This document shows, piece after piece, positions 52,101-59,989 of a stretch of DNA of 64,000 nucleotides. The position numbers and the translations under genes were made by a program. The notes under the pieces are model-generated. The model was not told the DNA's origin. It worked only from the letters and a program-made list of their open reading frames with translations, and ran no database searches. Source of the stretch: Ignavibacteria bacterium (GTDB lineage: Bacteria > Bacteroidota > Ignavibacteria > Ignavibacteriales > SURF-24); NCBI GenBank assembly GCA_025612375.1, contig JAAXKN010000014.1, forward strand, positions 1 through 64,000. Direction: 5' to 3'. Position 1 is the stretch's first letter. Each line of letters starts with the position of its first letter.

Positions 52101-54394
52101 ACTATTCTTGAACCGTAAGCATCCGTGGTGCCGTATTCAAAGGCTGCTGTTGCCGGCGAATTCCCCGCCATTACAGAGCCCCTTATTACCGCAGAACTTA
52201 TTGTAATATTTGAAGGGGCATTGCTTACGGCTGTGGGTTCAGTAAAAACTGAAAACGGGCCGGAAGATGAACTTAAAAATAAATTCCCGGCGTCAATTAG
52301 CTTTATTTTGTAAGATGATGAAACCGAGTCGGGCACCTTCCACTGATAGCTCCCCTCAGAGGCCGGAGCGGCCTCGGCCAGCGTGATCCAGCTTTTCCCG
52401 CCGTCTAAAGAATAAAGTATCATAACAAAATTAACATTCCTGCTCGTCCAGGTTATTTTCTGCTCCGAGCCTGCGGGCCACTCTTCACCCCCTGTGGGGT
52501 AAGAAAGCGCAAGATTAATGCTGTCGGCAATAAACGTTACGTCGTCCCCTAAGACCGTCCCTGCTTCATTTGCAGCCCTGATCCTGAAGTGATATGTTGT
52601 TGCCGGTTTAAGCCCGCTTAAAACTGCAGTGACCTCAGTCTGACCTGTGCCGCTTACAGGGCTTTCAAGTGCGCTTATGGAATTGCCGTAGGCCGAGGTC
52701 GTTCCGTAATCAAAACTGACTGTGGTCATGGAATTCCCCGCGCTCAAAGAGCCGTTCAGCTTAACCGAGTTTACAGAAATGTCAGAAGCATTATTCGTTT
52801 TGGCCGCGGGCAGCGAATATACGGAAAAAGTGCCCGAGACGGAGTTTAAGGCCGGATTTGACTGCTCCGATGCCCTTATCACGTATTCAGAGGAGAGAAC
52901 GTCCGGCACCCGCCACGGGTAGGAGTTTCCCGAAGTAACCGGGTTCCCGTTATTTATTGAATTCCAGTTTAACCCGTTGTCTGTCGAATATTCTAAAATA
53001 ACCCCGCTGAGGTTCCTGCCCGACCATGCAATTGTGCGGGTTACACCCGAGCGCCACCTTTCACCTCCGGAAGGGGAGGTAAGTGAAAGTGTTATGGCGT
53101 CAGTTGTAAACGTCCTGTCGGAGCCGTAAACAACCCCTGCGCTGCTTTCTGCCTTAAGCCTGTAGTGATATGTTGTACCAGTTAAAAGCCCTTCCAGCCT
53201 GGCGCTTACGTCTGTCTGCATAGTCCCGTCTACCGGGCCCGGCGATGCATTTACTGTAGATCCGTAGGAGACGGTTGTGCCGTATTCAAATGTCACAGAT
53301 GTAGCTCCATTGCCCGCGCTTACCGTTCCCTTAAGTGTGGCTGAATTAACCGTTACATCGCTTGCGGCATTTGTCTGTGCCGAGGGAAGTGAATAAACAG
53401 TAAATGAATTTGAAACGGAAAAAAGCGTAGAGTTGGAAGCATCACTTATCCTCACCCTGTAGCCCGAGGATAAGTTGTCAGGCACCTTCCACGAATAGCT
53501 CCCCGAAGAGGCCTGCAGGCTTGAGGCAATTATGCTCCAGCTCTGACCGTTGTCTGCGGAGTAGCTGATCCTTACGTTTTTTATATTACGGCTGCTCCAG
53601 GTGATATCATGAGCCGAACCCGAGAGCCAGAGCTCTCCTCCCACGGGGGAAAGAAGTGTAAGCGACGGCTTTTCTGTGGTGAATGTAATGTCGTTCCCAT
53701 ATACTGTTCCCGCGGCGCTTTGGGCCCGTACTCTTACGTGGTATGTTGTACCTTCCAGAAGGCCTGCAGCCTGTGCGCTTACAGTTACGTCTGTTGCTCC
53801 ATTTACGGGGTTTTGTGCTGCGTTTACGCTTAAGCCGTAAGTAGTGTCCGTGCCGTATTCAAATGCCGCAGTTACATCCGAGTTGTTGGCATTAACAAGC
53901 CCGTTAAATGTTGCTGAACTGCCCGTTACATCGCTTGCCGGACTTGTGGAAACCGCGGGAAGCGTATAAACTGAAAAAGTATTGGACACAACATTTACAG
54001 AATCGTTAGCCGCGTCTGCAACTTTTATCCTGTATTGCGTGGATGCATATTTTGGCACGGCCCATAGAAAACTCCCGTGGAAAGCAGGCGTGCTTGCCGA
54101 GGCCACCTCCCATGTCTTCCCGTTGTCTGAAGAATAGCTGATAGTAACATTATCTATATTCTGGCTCTGCCAGGTGACATTCTGGTAAGTATCTCCGGGC
54201 CACGATTCACCCCCCGCGGGTGAGGTAAGAATAATTGTGTCTGCAGGTGCGGGATTTGTATCAAGCGCCGCGGAAAATATATATGCTATGCCTTTTGCTT
54301 CGCCCGGTTTCCCGGCATTCAATACCCCGGAGCGGGAAGCAGCGGCATTCAGGCAGACAGGAAGAAACATTAAAACAAACAGTAGCTTTTTCAT
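49187..54394 (-). CDS. Large repeat-containing T9SS surface protein
   Basis: 1735 residues from the ATG preceded by GAGGGCAA; signal peptide MKKLLFVLMFLPVCLNAAA. From about residue 55 to 1290 two modules alternate. Module A (about 95 residues) starts SPxGGExW, has ITWxSxN and YSxDNGxSW, and occurs seven times. Module B (about 90 residues, fibronectin III-like) runs from xSDxTxxSAxLxGxVxAG to TTYHYRVRAxSxAGxxYGxDxTFTT and occurs six times. A unique region (about 1300-1640) and a type A T9SS sorting domain (NYPNPFNPATLIKYSLPQDA, ending KKMLLIK) complete it. Likely an adhesin or surface-layer filament. Last gene of a three-gene minus-strand run. Confidence 0.88.
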   Translation of the reverse strand: MKKLLFVLMFLPVCLNAAASRSGVLNAGKPGEAKGIAYIFSAALDTNPAPADTIILTSPAGGESWPGDTYQNVTWQSQNIDNVTISYSSDNGKTWEVASASTPAFHGSFLWAVPKYASTQYRIKVADAANDSVNVVSNTFSVYTLPAVSTSPASDVTGSSATFNGLVNANNSDVTAAFEYGTDTTYGLSVNAAQNPVNGATDVTVSAQAAGLLEGTTYHVRVRAQSAAGTVYGNDITFTTEKPSLTLLSPVGGELWLSGSAHDITWSSRNIKNVRISYSADNGQSWSIIASSLQASSGSYSWKVPDNLSSGYRVRISDASNSTLFSVSNSFTVYSLPSAQTNAASDVTVNSATLKGTVSAGNGATSVTFEYGTTVSYGSTVNASPGPVDGTMQTDVSARLEGLLTGTTYHYRLKAESSAGVVYGSDRTFTTDAITLSLTSPSGGERWRSGVTRTIAWSGRNLSGVILEYSTDNGLNWNSINNGNPVTSGNSYPWRVPDVLSSEYVIRASEQSNPALNSVSGTFSVYSLPAAKTNNASDISVNSVKLNGSLSAGNSMTTVSFDYGTTSAYGNSISALESPVSGTGQTEVTAVLSGLKPATTYHFRIRAANEAGTVLGDDVTFIADSINLALSYPTGGEEWPAGSEQKITWTSRNVNFVMILYSLDGGKSWITLAEAAPASEGSYQWKVPDSVSSSYKIKLIDAGNLFLSSSSGPFSVFTEPTAVSNAPSNITISSAVIRGSVMAGNSPATAAFEYGTTDAYGSRIVAQQNPVSGTSFVYVSAELTGLLPATTYHYRVSAQNPAGTSYGKDITFTTDSIKLAISAPVGGESWKAGSLQYITWSVKNLEDLKIDYSTDDGKSWITITPGTPSITGRYPWIVPNTLSSLYRIRISNAQDSLISYTSKAFSVYALPAVITSDASNITLNSAVLYASVNPGNVISTVIFEYGTSTAYGLTIPATPDTISGTSATDVSASINGLSQGNIYHFRVRANSSLGNFYGDDKTFTTDGITLTLTSPTGSEQWLTGTVQNISWRSKNVANIKIEYSTDNGSSWITIVPSVATSQRSYQWTVPSQVSSKYRVRITDVTNASLNAVSNSFLVYSTPSAVTKGATDITLSSAYLRGTVNAGSLPTQVSFEFGTTTSYGTVIKAQESPLYGAGDAEVSAQVSGLTAGTTYHYRVRAISLAGIAYGSDAAFTALKPELKLVSPTGGEEIVGSVQYVITWTSSNVSRISIEYSTDNGQNWQTIASDIQASQGSYVWNVPNDISSSSCMLRIRDNSSLTTDTVNKAFKIRTYAQAISLTDVVFAFSSPIQKSSYRMIGIPGESSSLKLSQYAQGEAKKDWTMYYDNGKDADYFVEYDGSSVFTFAPGRGFWIVSRNPVKLSGEVKTVALSSGGTYSIKLDHAGWNIITNPFEIPILWSNVQGLNSVTEKISGWSGSGFSDAQVMAPYEGYYFYNSRNLKELKLAYKPVLSGTASMALLSKKGSTEKGSNDNSSISFSLMDQDEVKSHVVAGIDKNSADDYDTLDAMAPPGDFEELGMRIIDNNISTGWKQLFTEFRSEVGEGQKFTLRVKNNTERVLKLKWEGTDNFKGYEVCLIDKRLSKAYDLRKETDLTLPSYAKLMDMDLLIGSSAYIKEESRKLMPQEYALFQNYPNPFNPATLIKYSLPQDAFVNIKVYDMLGRLVKDVVNSFSEAGYHEVSFDGSTFASGVYYYSMEAKGSDGNVRFREAKKMLLIK

Positions 54395-54470
54395 TTGCCC
54401 TCTTTCATATCCCTTTGCATAAAATCTCATTCTAAAAAACTTTTCCCATGCACCAATTGCACGTAAATCC

Positions 54471-54872
54471 TTACCTGCGCGTTACAAATAGTGTCTCTGT
54501 TGCCGTATTGCCCCTGCTGTCCGTGGCGCTTATTACAAGAGCGTTATCCCCGGTCTTAAGCCCTACATCGGCGCTGAAGCTCCCGTCTTCCAGCAGTATC
54601 GCCCTCTGGCGGTTTACCGTAACAAGCCTTACACCGTTTAATGAAAGCGCCGTGCCTTTTACTGAAACAACGGCCTGGCTGCTTATAACTTTCGTCCCTT
54701 TGCCCGGAAGGGGAGAGCTTATTGAAATTACCGGCGGCGTAAGCTTTGCGCCTGAGTAGGCTCCCGCCTGGGTTTTTGGTACAATCCGCATTGGCGCCGA
54801 GGTGCCTTTAACCTGCGCCCGGGCACTGATGGCTGTAATCATAATGGCAATTATTATGAAGAATAGTTTCAT
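54471..54872 (-). CDS. Secreted Ig-like domain protein
   Basis: 133 residues with a signal peptide (MKLFFIIIAIMITAISARA). The rest forms one beta-sandwich: PPVISISSPLPGKGTKVISS, VSVKGTALSLNGVRLVTVNR, DGSFSADVGLKTGDNALVIS, ATDSRGNTATETLFVTRR. This is the bacterial Ig-like/glucodextranase-B type domain that often accompanies caspase-like or signalling proteins in Bacteroidota. No catalytic residues. Middle gene of the minus-strand run (gap of about 75 bases to the large repeat protein), so it may be secreted along with it. Confidence 0.72.
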   Translation of the reverse strand: MKLFFIIIAIMITAISARAQVKGTSAPMRIVPKTQAGAYSGAKLTPPVISISSPLPGKGTKVISSQAVVSVKGTALSLNGVRLVTVNRQRAILLEDGSFSADVGLKTGDNALVISATDSRGNTATETLFVTRR

Positions 54873-54971
54873 GTTGTCGTCTCTGCTAAAGAATTATTTC
54901 ATTGCACCGATGCTGAATCCCACTGCATCCTTCTTCCTGCATACTACTTCCTTCTTACTGCATACTTCCTT

Positions 54972-55460
54972 CTACGGCCTGCCCGGGGGAGTGGGAAGTC
55001 CTTGTGTGCCCGTCTGCCCCCCGGAATCACCCTGCGCGTTCCATGTAATTATTGCCGCCGCGGCGCCTCCTGCCACAAGTGCCGCCCCTACATAGTAGTA
55101 CCAGGCGGTTCCTTCTCCGGCAGCGTTTGCAGTAACCTCAAAGTAAAAGTCCTCACCGTCAGCGAACATCTTTTTTTCACTGGCAGAAAGTATCCAGATG
55201 ATCTTCCTTTTACCCGAGGCAAATTTGCCTCCGTTTACGTCTCCTTCAAGGTCTTCAGGCGTGTAGCTGAAGCTCGGCTGCGAAGTGCGTTTTAACTTCA
55301 CCCCTACTTCATATTCCTTGGATGGGTTGCCCTGGAGCTCATAGTAGATAAAAACCTTTCCCTCAGAGGCTTCGGAAGTTACTTTGATCTTTTCCTGCTG
55401 CGCCCTTAAAGGCCAGCATAGGCAGAGTATTATAAATACTGACAGCAGCGTTTTATTCAT
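54972..55460 (-). CDS. Envelope protein with beta domain and one C-terminal helix
   Basis: About 162 residues from MNKTLLSVFIILCLCWPLRA (signal peptide); an upstream ATG lacks support. Residues 25-120 form a beta domain: KVFIYYELQGNPSKEYEVGV, then GKFASGKRKIIWILSASEKK and DFYFEVTA. This pattern is common in Bacteroidota proteins next to, or fused with, formylglycine-enzyme-fold domains. A single hydrophobic helix (AWYYYVGAALVAGGAAAAII) and a Gly/Pro-rich tail end the protein. First gene of the minus-strand run, back to back with the FHA gene. Confidence 0.65.
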   Translation of the reverse strand: MNKTLLSVFIILCLCWPLRAQQEKIKVTSEASEGKVFIYYELQGNPSKEYEVGVKLKRTSQPSFSYTPEDLEGDVNGGKFASGKRKIIWILSASEKKMFADGEDFYFEVTANAAGEGTAWYYYVGAALVAGGAAAAIITWNAQGDSGGQTGTQGLPTPPGRP

Positions 55461-55971
55461 ATCACATGCTTTGCTTTTGTTGAAAATAAATTCGTTGCCT
55501 TTCAAACCGGTATCTGCGTCATTTCTTAATGACGCCTGTAATCAAACCTTCACGCTTTCTGTCCACCCCTTTTTATCCTTTCAGGTAAATACTCAAATAG
55601 AAGAGAAATATAAGATGACGGATCATTTTTCCTTTGGAAGGTGGATGGCTCTATAAAAAAGTATAAGATTTTAGGTGATTAAAAACAACATCACCCTGTC
55701 CCCGGTGATTTAAATCACCATTTCCGGGCCTGAATATACAAGATATACCCTTTTATGTTTATTATTTAAAGAATAGCGGCTCTTTTCACATGCCCTAAAG
55801 ATCAGGGCAAAGGCATAAGATTGAAAAATAGGGGTTTTCTTTTATATTTATTCAATAGGGGTGAATGTGCCGGAAGAAAAGAGACCCGTGAAAAAATGGA
55901 ATTCCGGGCATGGGAAACTATGCCTTTTGTGTATGCTTAAAATATAAAGTAATGAATGTGAGGATGAGAGT
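55461..55971. other. Divergent intergenic region of the 49-61 kb island
   Basis: About 510 bases. It contains the palindrome GGTGATTTAAATCACC at 55704 and AT-rich DNA with several TAT/TTTG words; a ribosome binding site (GAGGATGAGAGT) stands before the FHA gene. No gene or repeat family member was seen. Confidence 0.5.
55704..55719. promoter_or_regulatory. 16-base palindrome of Crp-like form
   Basis: GGTGATTTAAATCACC is a perfect palindrome with GTGA-N6-TCAC, the form read by Crp-type (RExxxR) helices. It lies about 250 bases from either start codon in the divergent region. A second loose GTGAT...ATCAC pair (55674-55694) stands just upstream. The Crp/Fnr protein in this window has an Fnr-type helix and may not be the one that binds here. 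Confidence 0.5.
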
Positions 55972-57075
55972 ATGAGAAAATATATTGTGCCGGCTTCAGC
56001 TTTACTGGTCTTATTCTGGTCCGCTATAATTTTTTCCCAGCCGAAGAAAATTGCAATTGAGGAGATTACTAAAAATTCCCGGTCCTTCAGCTCCCAGGCC
56101 GTGGAAGTTGAGGGGATTGTAACACAATACGTGCCGTCTACCTCATCTACAACAAGCTATTATATGATAAGCGGCCAGTTCGGCGGCTCCATAAAGGTTA
56201 ATACCTCCTCCACTGCACCCGAACTCTTTAAGCGCTACAGGGTTACAGGCACGGTATATATCGACCCTTCGAACAGTGAGGCTTTTATCAGTGAACGCTC
56301 AAGAAGCTCACTTGAACCTGCTTCAACTTCCGCCGCCTCTGAAGGAACAGACCCTCTGGTTATACTCCTTGTTGTGCTCTTTGTTCTCCTTGCCGCCATA
56401 TTTATCTATACACAGATCTCAAGGCGCAGGGAAAGAAATTATGAGGAGGTAATCTATGCGCTCCCTCTAACACCCCAAAGCGAAACAATGCATATTCCGG
56501 ATACCCGTGGGCCAGAGAAGCCGGTGGCTGAAAAGTATGAGCCTCCCCAGGCAAAACCGCGCATGGAGCCGGTAATTGAAAAACCTTCGCCCGGAATGGA
56601 AATGCCTCCAAGAGCGGAAATGCCTCCGCGCAGGGAAGTGCTTAAGACAGAGAAAAAAATACAGGCACCGTTCTTTGATTCTGATTTCAGGACTATAAAA
56701 ATAGTTCCTGCCGCTCCGCAGACAATCACCTTTATTCCCGGAGTCCTCGAAATCATCTCGGGCGACGACACCGGAAAATCTTTCAGAATTGCCGGATTCC
56801 CTACATCCGAGGGAAGCATTGTCTCAATCGGCAGGGAAGTGGTTACCGGCGAAAGGGCTTACGCCCACATCCAGCTTAATGAAAAGTTCAGAACCGTCTC
56901 GCGCAGGCAGGCTGAACTGATCTATAAGGACCATAAGCTCTTCGTCAGAAACTTAAGCGAGACAAACCTTACACAGGTCGACGGCGTGGAGCTTAAACCG
57001 GGCGAATGCGCGGAACTAAAACCTGATGCTAAAATCAGAACAGGAGAACTGGAATTTCAGTATAAAATAAATTAA
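55972..57075 (+). CDS. Membrane-anchored FHA domain protein
   Basis: 367 residues. Signal peptide (about 1-23), then an OB-fold-like exported domain (about 28-105: RSFSSQAVEVEGIVTQYVPS, FKRYRVTGTVYID), a single membrane helix (about 126-146: DPLVILLVVLFVLLAAIFIY), a charged and proline-rich linker with three EMPPR-like words, and a cytoplasmic FHA domain (about 255-365: SIGREVVTGERAY, HIQLNEKFRTVSRRQAEL, NLSETNLTQVDGVEL) that should bind phosphothreonine peptides. It looks like a one-pass sensor that couples an outside ligand to the kinase/phosphatase pair downstream. First of four tandem genes (gap 18 bases). Confidence 0.85.
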   Translation: MRKYIVPASALLVLFWSAIIFSQPKKIAIEEITKNSRSFSSQAVEVEGIVTQYVPSTSSTTSYYMISGQFGGSIKVNTSSTAPELFKRYRVTGTVYIDPSNSEAFISERSRSSLEPASTSAASEGTDPLVILLVVLFVLLAAIFIYTQISRRRERNYEEVIYALPLTPQSETMHIPDTRGPEKPVAEKYEPPQAKPRMEPVIEKPSPGMEMPPRAEMPPRREVLKTEKKIQAPFFDSDFRTIKIVPAAPQTITFIPGVLEIISGDDTGKSFRIAGFPTSEGSIVSIGREVVTGERAYAHIQLNEKFRTVSRRQAELIYKDHKLFVRNLSETNLTQVDGVELKPGECAELKPDAKIRTGELEFQYKIN

Positions 57076-57093
57076 TAATTCCCGGCTAAATAA

Positions 57094-58155
57094 ATGCCTG
57101 AACTTGAACTTTATTCGGTTTCATATACCGGCAGGAGAAGTAATAATGAGGATTCCTGCACCACACTGTCCTTTAACGGGAATGCGTATTTCCTCGCCGT
57201 GGCCGACGGTATGGGAGGCGCCGCAGGTGGAGAGGTCGCAAGCAGAATCGTAATCGAAACGGCTAAGAACTACCTGAACGATAATTTCACTACGCGCGTC
57301 TACCCCGAGGACCTGAAGGAAATGCTCCGGAGAATATTCGACCTGGCTCAGGAGGCGGTGGCTAAGGAACAAAAGGAAAAACCGGAACTGGAAGGCATGG
57401 GCTCTACTCTTGCATGCGCCCTTGTTGCAGGGGATAAATATGTAGTCGGCAACCTGGGCGACAGCAGGCTCTACCTCCTCAAACGCGGAAACCTCCAGCT
57501 TATGACGGAAGATCATACCTACGTCCGGCAGCTCCAGAAGGAGCTTGGCTCAAAGGCGGACCCCGCGAAACTCCAGCGCTTCAGCCACCTCCTTGTGCGC
57601 GCAATTAACGGTGGACAGGATAAGCCCGACATATTCCCCGAAGAGGAAATGTACTATACGCTCCATGAAGGCGAAGCGCTCCTCCTCTGCTCCGACGGGC
57701 TTCTGACGGATAAGATTTCTACTGAATATAAAACCCTGGAAGACTATATTGTCGGGACCCGGTCACTCAAGAGCGCGGCTGAACAGCTGGTTGCATACGC
57801 ATACGACTCCGGATCGGCGGACAATATTACCGTCGTGCTCGCTTGCTATGGGCACCTGGAACGCTCGGAGAGAAATGTGCTGAAAAGAAAATACCCCCCG
57901 GGGGATAGCCGCGCCCCGGGCGGTACAGAAAGGACACAGCTCAGGATATTTCTTAATATCTTCCTCGTCCTTTTTATAATTGCGGCTTCAGGAATATTGA
58001 TATACAGGAACTATTCGGCTGTTGAACATCATCCTCCCCAAAAAGCTCTTATAACGCCCGGAGGAAAGGATGCCGCGGTAAATAAAGTTGTCAAAGGTAT
58101 TAACCTGAAATCTTCAGATACAATAAAACTCACAAATACGAAAGCAGCACCATGA
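57094..58155 (+). CDS. PP2C-family Ser/Thr phosphatase with membrane helix
   Basis: 353 residues. Metal-binding and catalytic motifs of PP2C (PPM) are present: SNNEDSC near residue 15, ADGMGGAAGGEVAS, GDSRLYLLKRG, CSDGLLTDKI and SADNITVVLA. After the catalytic domain (1-250) comes a basic linker and one membrane helix (about 285-305: IFLNIFLVLFIIAASGILIY), as in mycobacterial PstP, so the phosphatase is held at the membrane. It should reverse phosphorylation by the kinase encoded 85 bases downstream. Tight spacing with the FHA gene indicates an operon. Confidence 0.92.
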   Translation: MPELELYSVSYTGRRSNNEDSCTTLSFNGNAYFLAVADGMGGAAGGEVASRIVIETAKNYLNDNFTTRVYPEDLKEMLRRIFDLAQEAVAKEQKEKPELEGMGSTLACALVAGDKYVVGNLGDSRLYLLKRGNLQLMTEDHTYVRQLQKELGSKADPAKLQRFSHLLVRAINGGQDKPDIFPEEEMYYTLHEGEALLLCSDGLLTDKISTEYKTLEDYIVGTRSLKSAAEQLVAYAYDSGSADNITVVLACYGHLERSERNVLKRKYPPGDSRAPGGTERTQLRIFLNIFLVLFIIAASGILIYRNYSAVEHHPPQKALITPGGKDAAVNKVVKGINLKSSDTIKLTNTKAAP

Positions 58156-58240
58156 CTAGTTCCATACTATTAAATTTTTCCTTTTCCTGTTTTATAATTC
58201 TTAATTCAAAACTTAAAATTCAAAATTCATAATTGTTCTC

Positions 58241-59869
58241 ATGCTTCCTGAAGAAGAAACAAAACTCTGCCCGTTCTGCAGGGAAATAATAAGGGCTTCG
58301 GCAATTAAATGCCGCTTCTGCGGCGAATGGCTCGAAGAGTCCTCAACTTCAGCTGACCCGATATCAGCTGTCAGAAGGGCTCTTGCGTCCAAATATAAAA
58401 TTGTCTACCAGCTGGGACACGGGGGGATGTCTGTTCTCTACAGGGCAAGCGAGATAAATACTGAACGCGACGTCGCCCTCAAGGTGCTGCCCCTTCACTT
58501 GTCTGAAGAAAGGGAATACGTGGGACGCTTCCACCGCGAGGCCGCGGCCCTCTCAAAACTAAATCATCCCAATATAATTAAGATCTTCGAGGAAGGCATT
58601 GAAAACGGCGTGCACTTTATGGCAATGGAATTCCTTGAAGGACGCGACCTGCATAAGCTACTTATGGCACGCGGACCCATATCAGTGGATGAAACGGCAA
58701 GGATAATTGCCCCCGTTGCAAAAGCCCTCGACTATGCGCATAAAAATACACTCGTTCACAGGGACGTTAAAAGCAGCAATATATTTATTACCAAGGAAGG
58801 GCGCCCCGTCCTTACGGATTTCGGAATAGCCCACATTACAACAAACGAAAACCAGCTTACCGTAACGGGCACCGTTATAGGTACGCCTGAATTTATGAGC
58901 CCCGAGCAGGCTGAAGGAAAACCGATCAACGGAAGAACTGACCTCTACAGCCTGGGCGTCGTGATGTATAACGCTATTACGGGCAGGTTCCCTTACCACG
59001 GCGACAGCCCACTAACTACTATCTATAAAATTATTAACGAAAACCATACGCCTGTAAATGAAGTAAAGGAACTGCCCGAATGGATGACTTTTGCAATTGA
59101 ATCCTGCCTGGAGAAAGATCCCGACAGGAGAATCAAAAGCGGCAATGAACTGGCCGACATCTTGACCAGAAGAAAAATTCCCGAAGGGGAGCTTACCAAA
59201 AACCTTAAGCTTGAGACCATAAGGCTCCGCAAAGAGGATATGAATGAAGTATTAAATGAAAATCCCGAAGCTCAGGCGGAAGAAGAAACACCTGAGGCTC
59301 CACAGGGAAGTAACGGCAAGGGCGGCATCTTCATGGACCTTGAAGAAGAGGAGCCGAAAAAGAAAAAGGCCGTTGTGCCGGCGCTTTTAATTGCTGCATT
59401 CCTCGTGCTTGTTGCGGCAATAGGATATACGGTCTATAACAGGTATTCTGAAAATCTCCCGGGCATTGAGCCTGAGAAAAATACAACCGCTGTAACAACA
59501 GAGCCTGAGAATAAAACGCTAACCGAACCTGAGGCTCCATTGAAAACAGAAAATAAAAGCAACCTGACAAATAAAGCAGAAGACAATACGGGCGCTCCCA
59601 CAGTAGAAAAAAGAAATACTCCGGTGCGGAACAATGTTGTTAAGACAACTCCGCCCGCAGTGCAGAGGGCAGCAGTAACAGTCCCCAATCTTGAAGGTAT
59701 GACAACGCAGGAGGCAGCAAGAGTTCTGCGCCGCCTGGGCCTAAGAAGCGGCGCCGTAACGCGCATTACATCAACCGCATCAAACTATAACCTTGTACTG
59801 CGCCAGATTCCCAAACCCGGCCGCCGCCTAAACGAAGGCTCCGCCGTTAATCTCATTGTAGGGGAATAG
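58241..59869 (+). CDS. Ser/Thr protein kinase with zinc ribbon and PASTA domain
   Basis: 542 residues. N-terminal zinc ribbon (Cys10, 13, 24, 27: CPFC...CRFC). Hanks-type kinase domain (about 52-310): LGHGGMS glycine loop, K81 in VALKVL, catalytic HRDVKSSN (173-180), DFG (193-195), and TPEFMSPEQ. A linker, one membrane helix (about 373-395) and a Thr/Asn/Pro-rich extracytoplasmic stretch lead to one PASTA domain (about 480-541: VPNLEGMTTQEAARVLRRLG). PASTA domains usually sense muropeptides or envelope state. The topology (kinase inside, PASTA outside) equals that of PknB, with the zinc ribbon an unusual extra. Confidence 0.93.
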   Translation: MLPEEETKLCPFCREIIRASAIKCRFCGEWLEESSTSADPISAVRRALASKYKIVYQLGHGGMSVLYRASEINTERDVALKVLPLHLSEEREYVGRFHREAAALSKLNHPNIIKIFEEGIENGVHFMAMEFLEGRDLHKLLMARGPISVDETARIIAPVAKALDYAHKNTLVHRDVKSSNIFITKEGRPVLTDFGIAHITTNENQLTVTGTVIGTPEFMSPEQAEGKPINGRTDLYSLGVVMYNAITGRFPYHGDSPLTTIYKIINENHTPVNEVKELPEWMTFAIESCLEKDPDRRIKSGNELADILTRRKIPEGELTKNLKLETIRLRKEDMNEVLNENPEAQAEEETPEAPQGSNGKGGIFMDLEEEEPKKKKAVVPALLIAAFLVLVAAIGYTVYNRYSENLPGIEPEKNTTAVTTEPENKTLTEPEAPLKTENKSNLTNKAEDNTGAPTVEKRNTPVRNNVVKTTPPAVQRAAVTVPNLEGMTTQEAARVLRRLGLRSGAVTRITSTASNYNLVLRQIPKPGRRLNEGSAVNLIVGE

Positions 59870-59900
59870 AATTTACGGATATGATGACTAGCCCCGACCT

Positions 59901-59958
59901 GAATAGCCACGAGCTTTAGCTCGTGGGAAACGGGCAAAAAAAATTCGGGCTTTAGCCC
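59901..59958. repeat. REP-like hairpin (ATAGCCAC class), copy 3
   Basis: CCACGAGCT-tt-AGCTCGTGG (59907-59926) flanked by GAATAG and GAA, the same as the copy at 1-29. A second small hairpin GGGCT-tt-AGCCC (59947-59958) follows. It lies between the kinase and FGE-like genes on the plus strand. Confidence 0.75.
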
Positions 59959-59989
59959 CAGATTATCCCATAAAAATATTTGACGAAAT

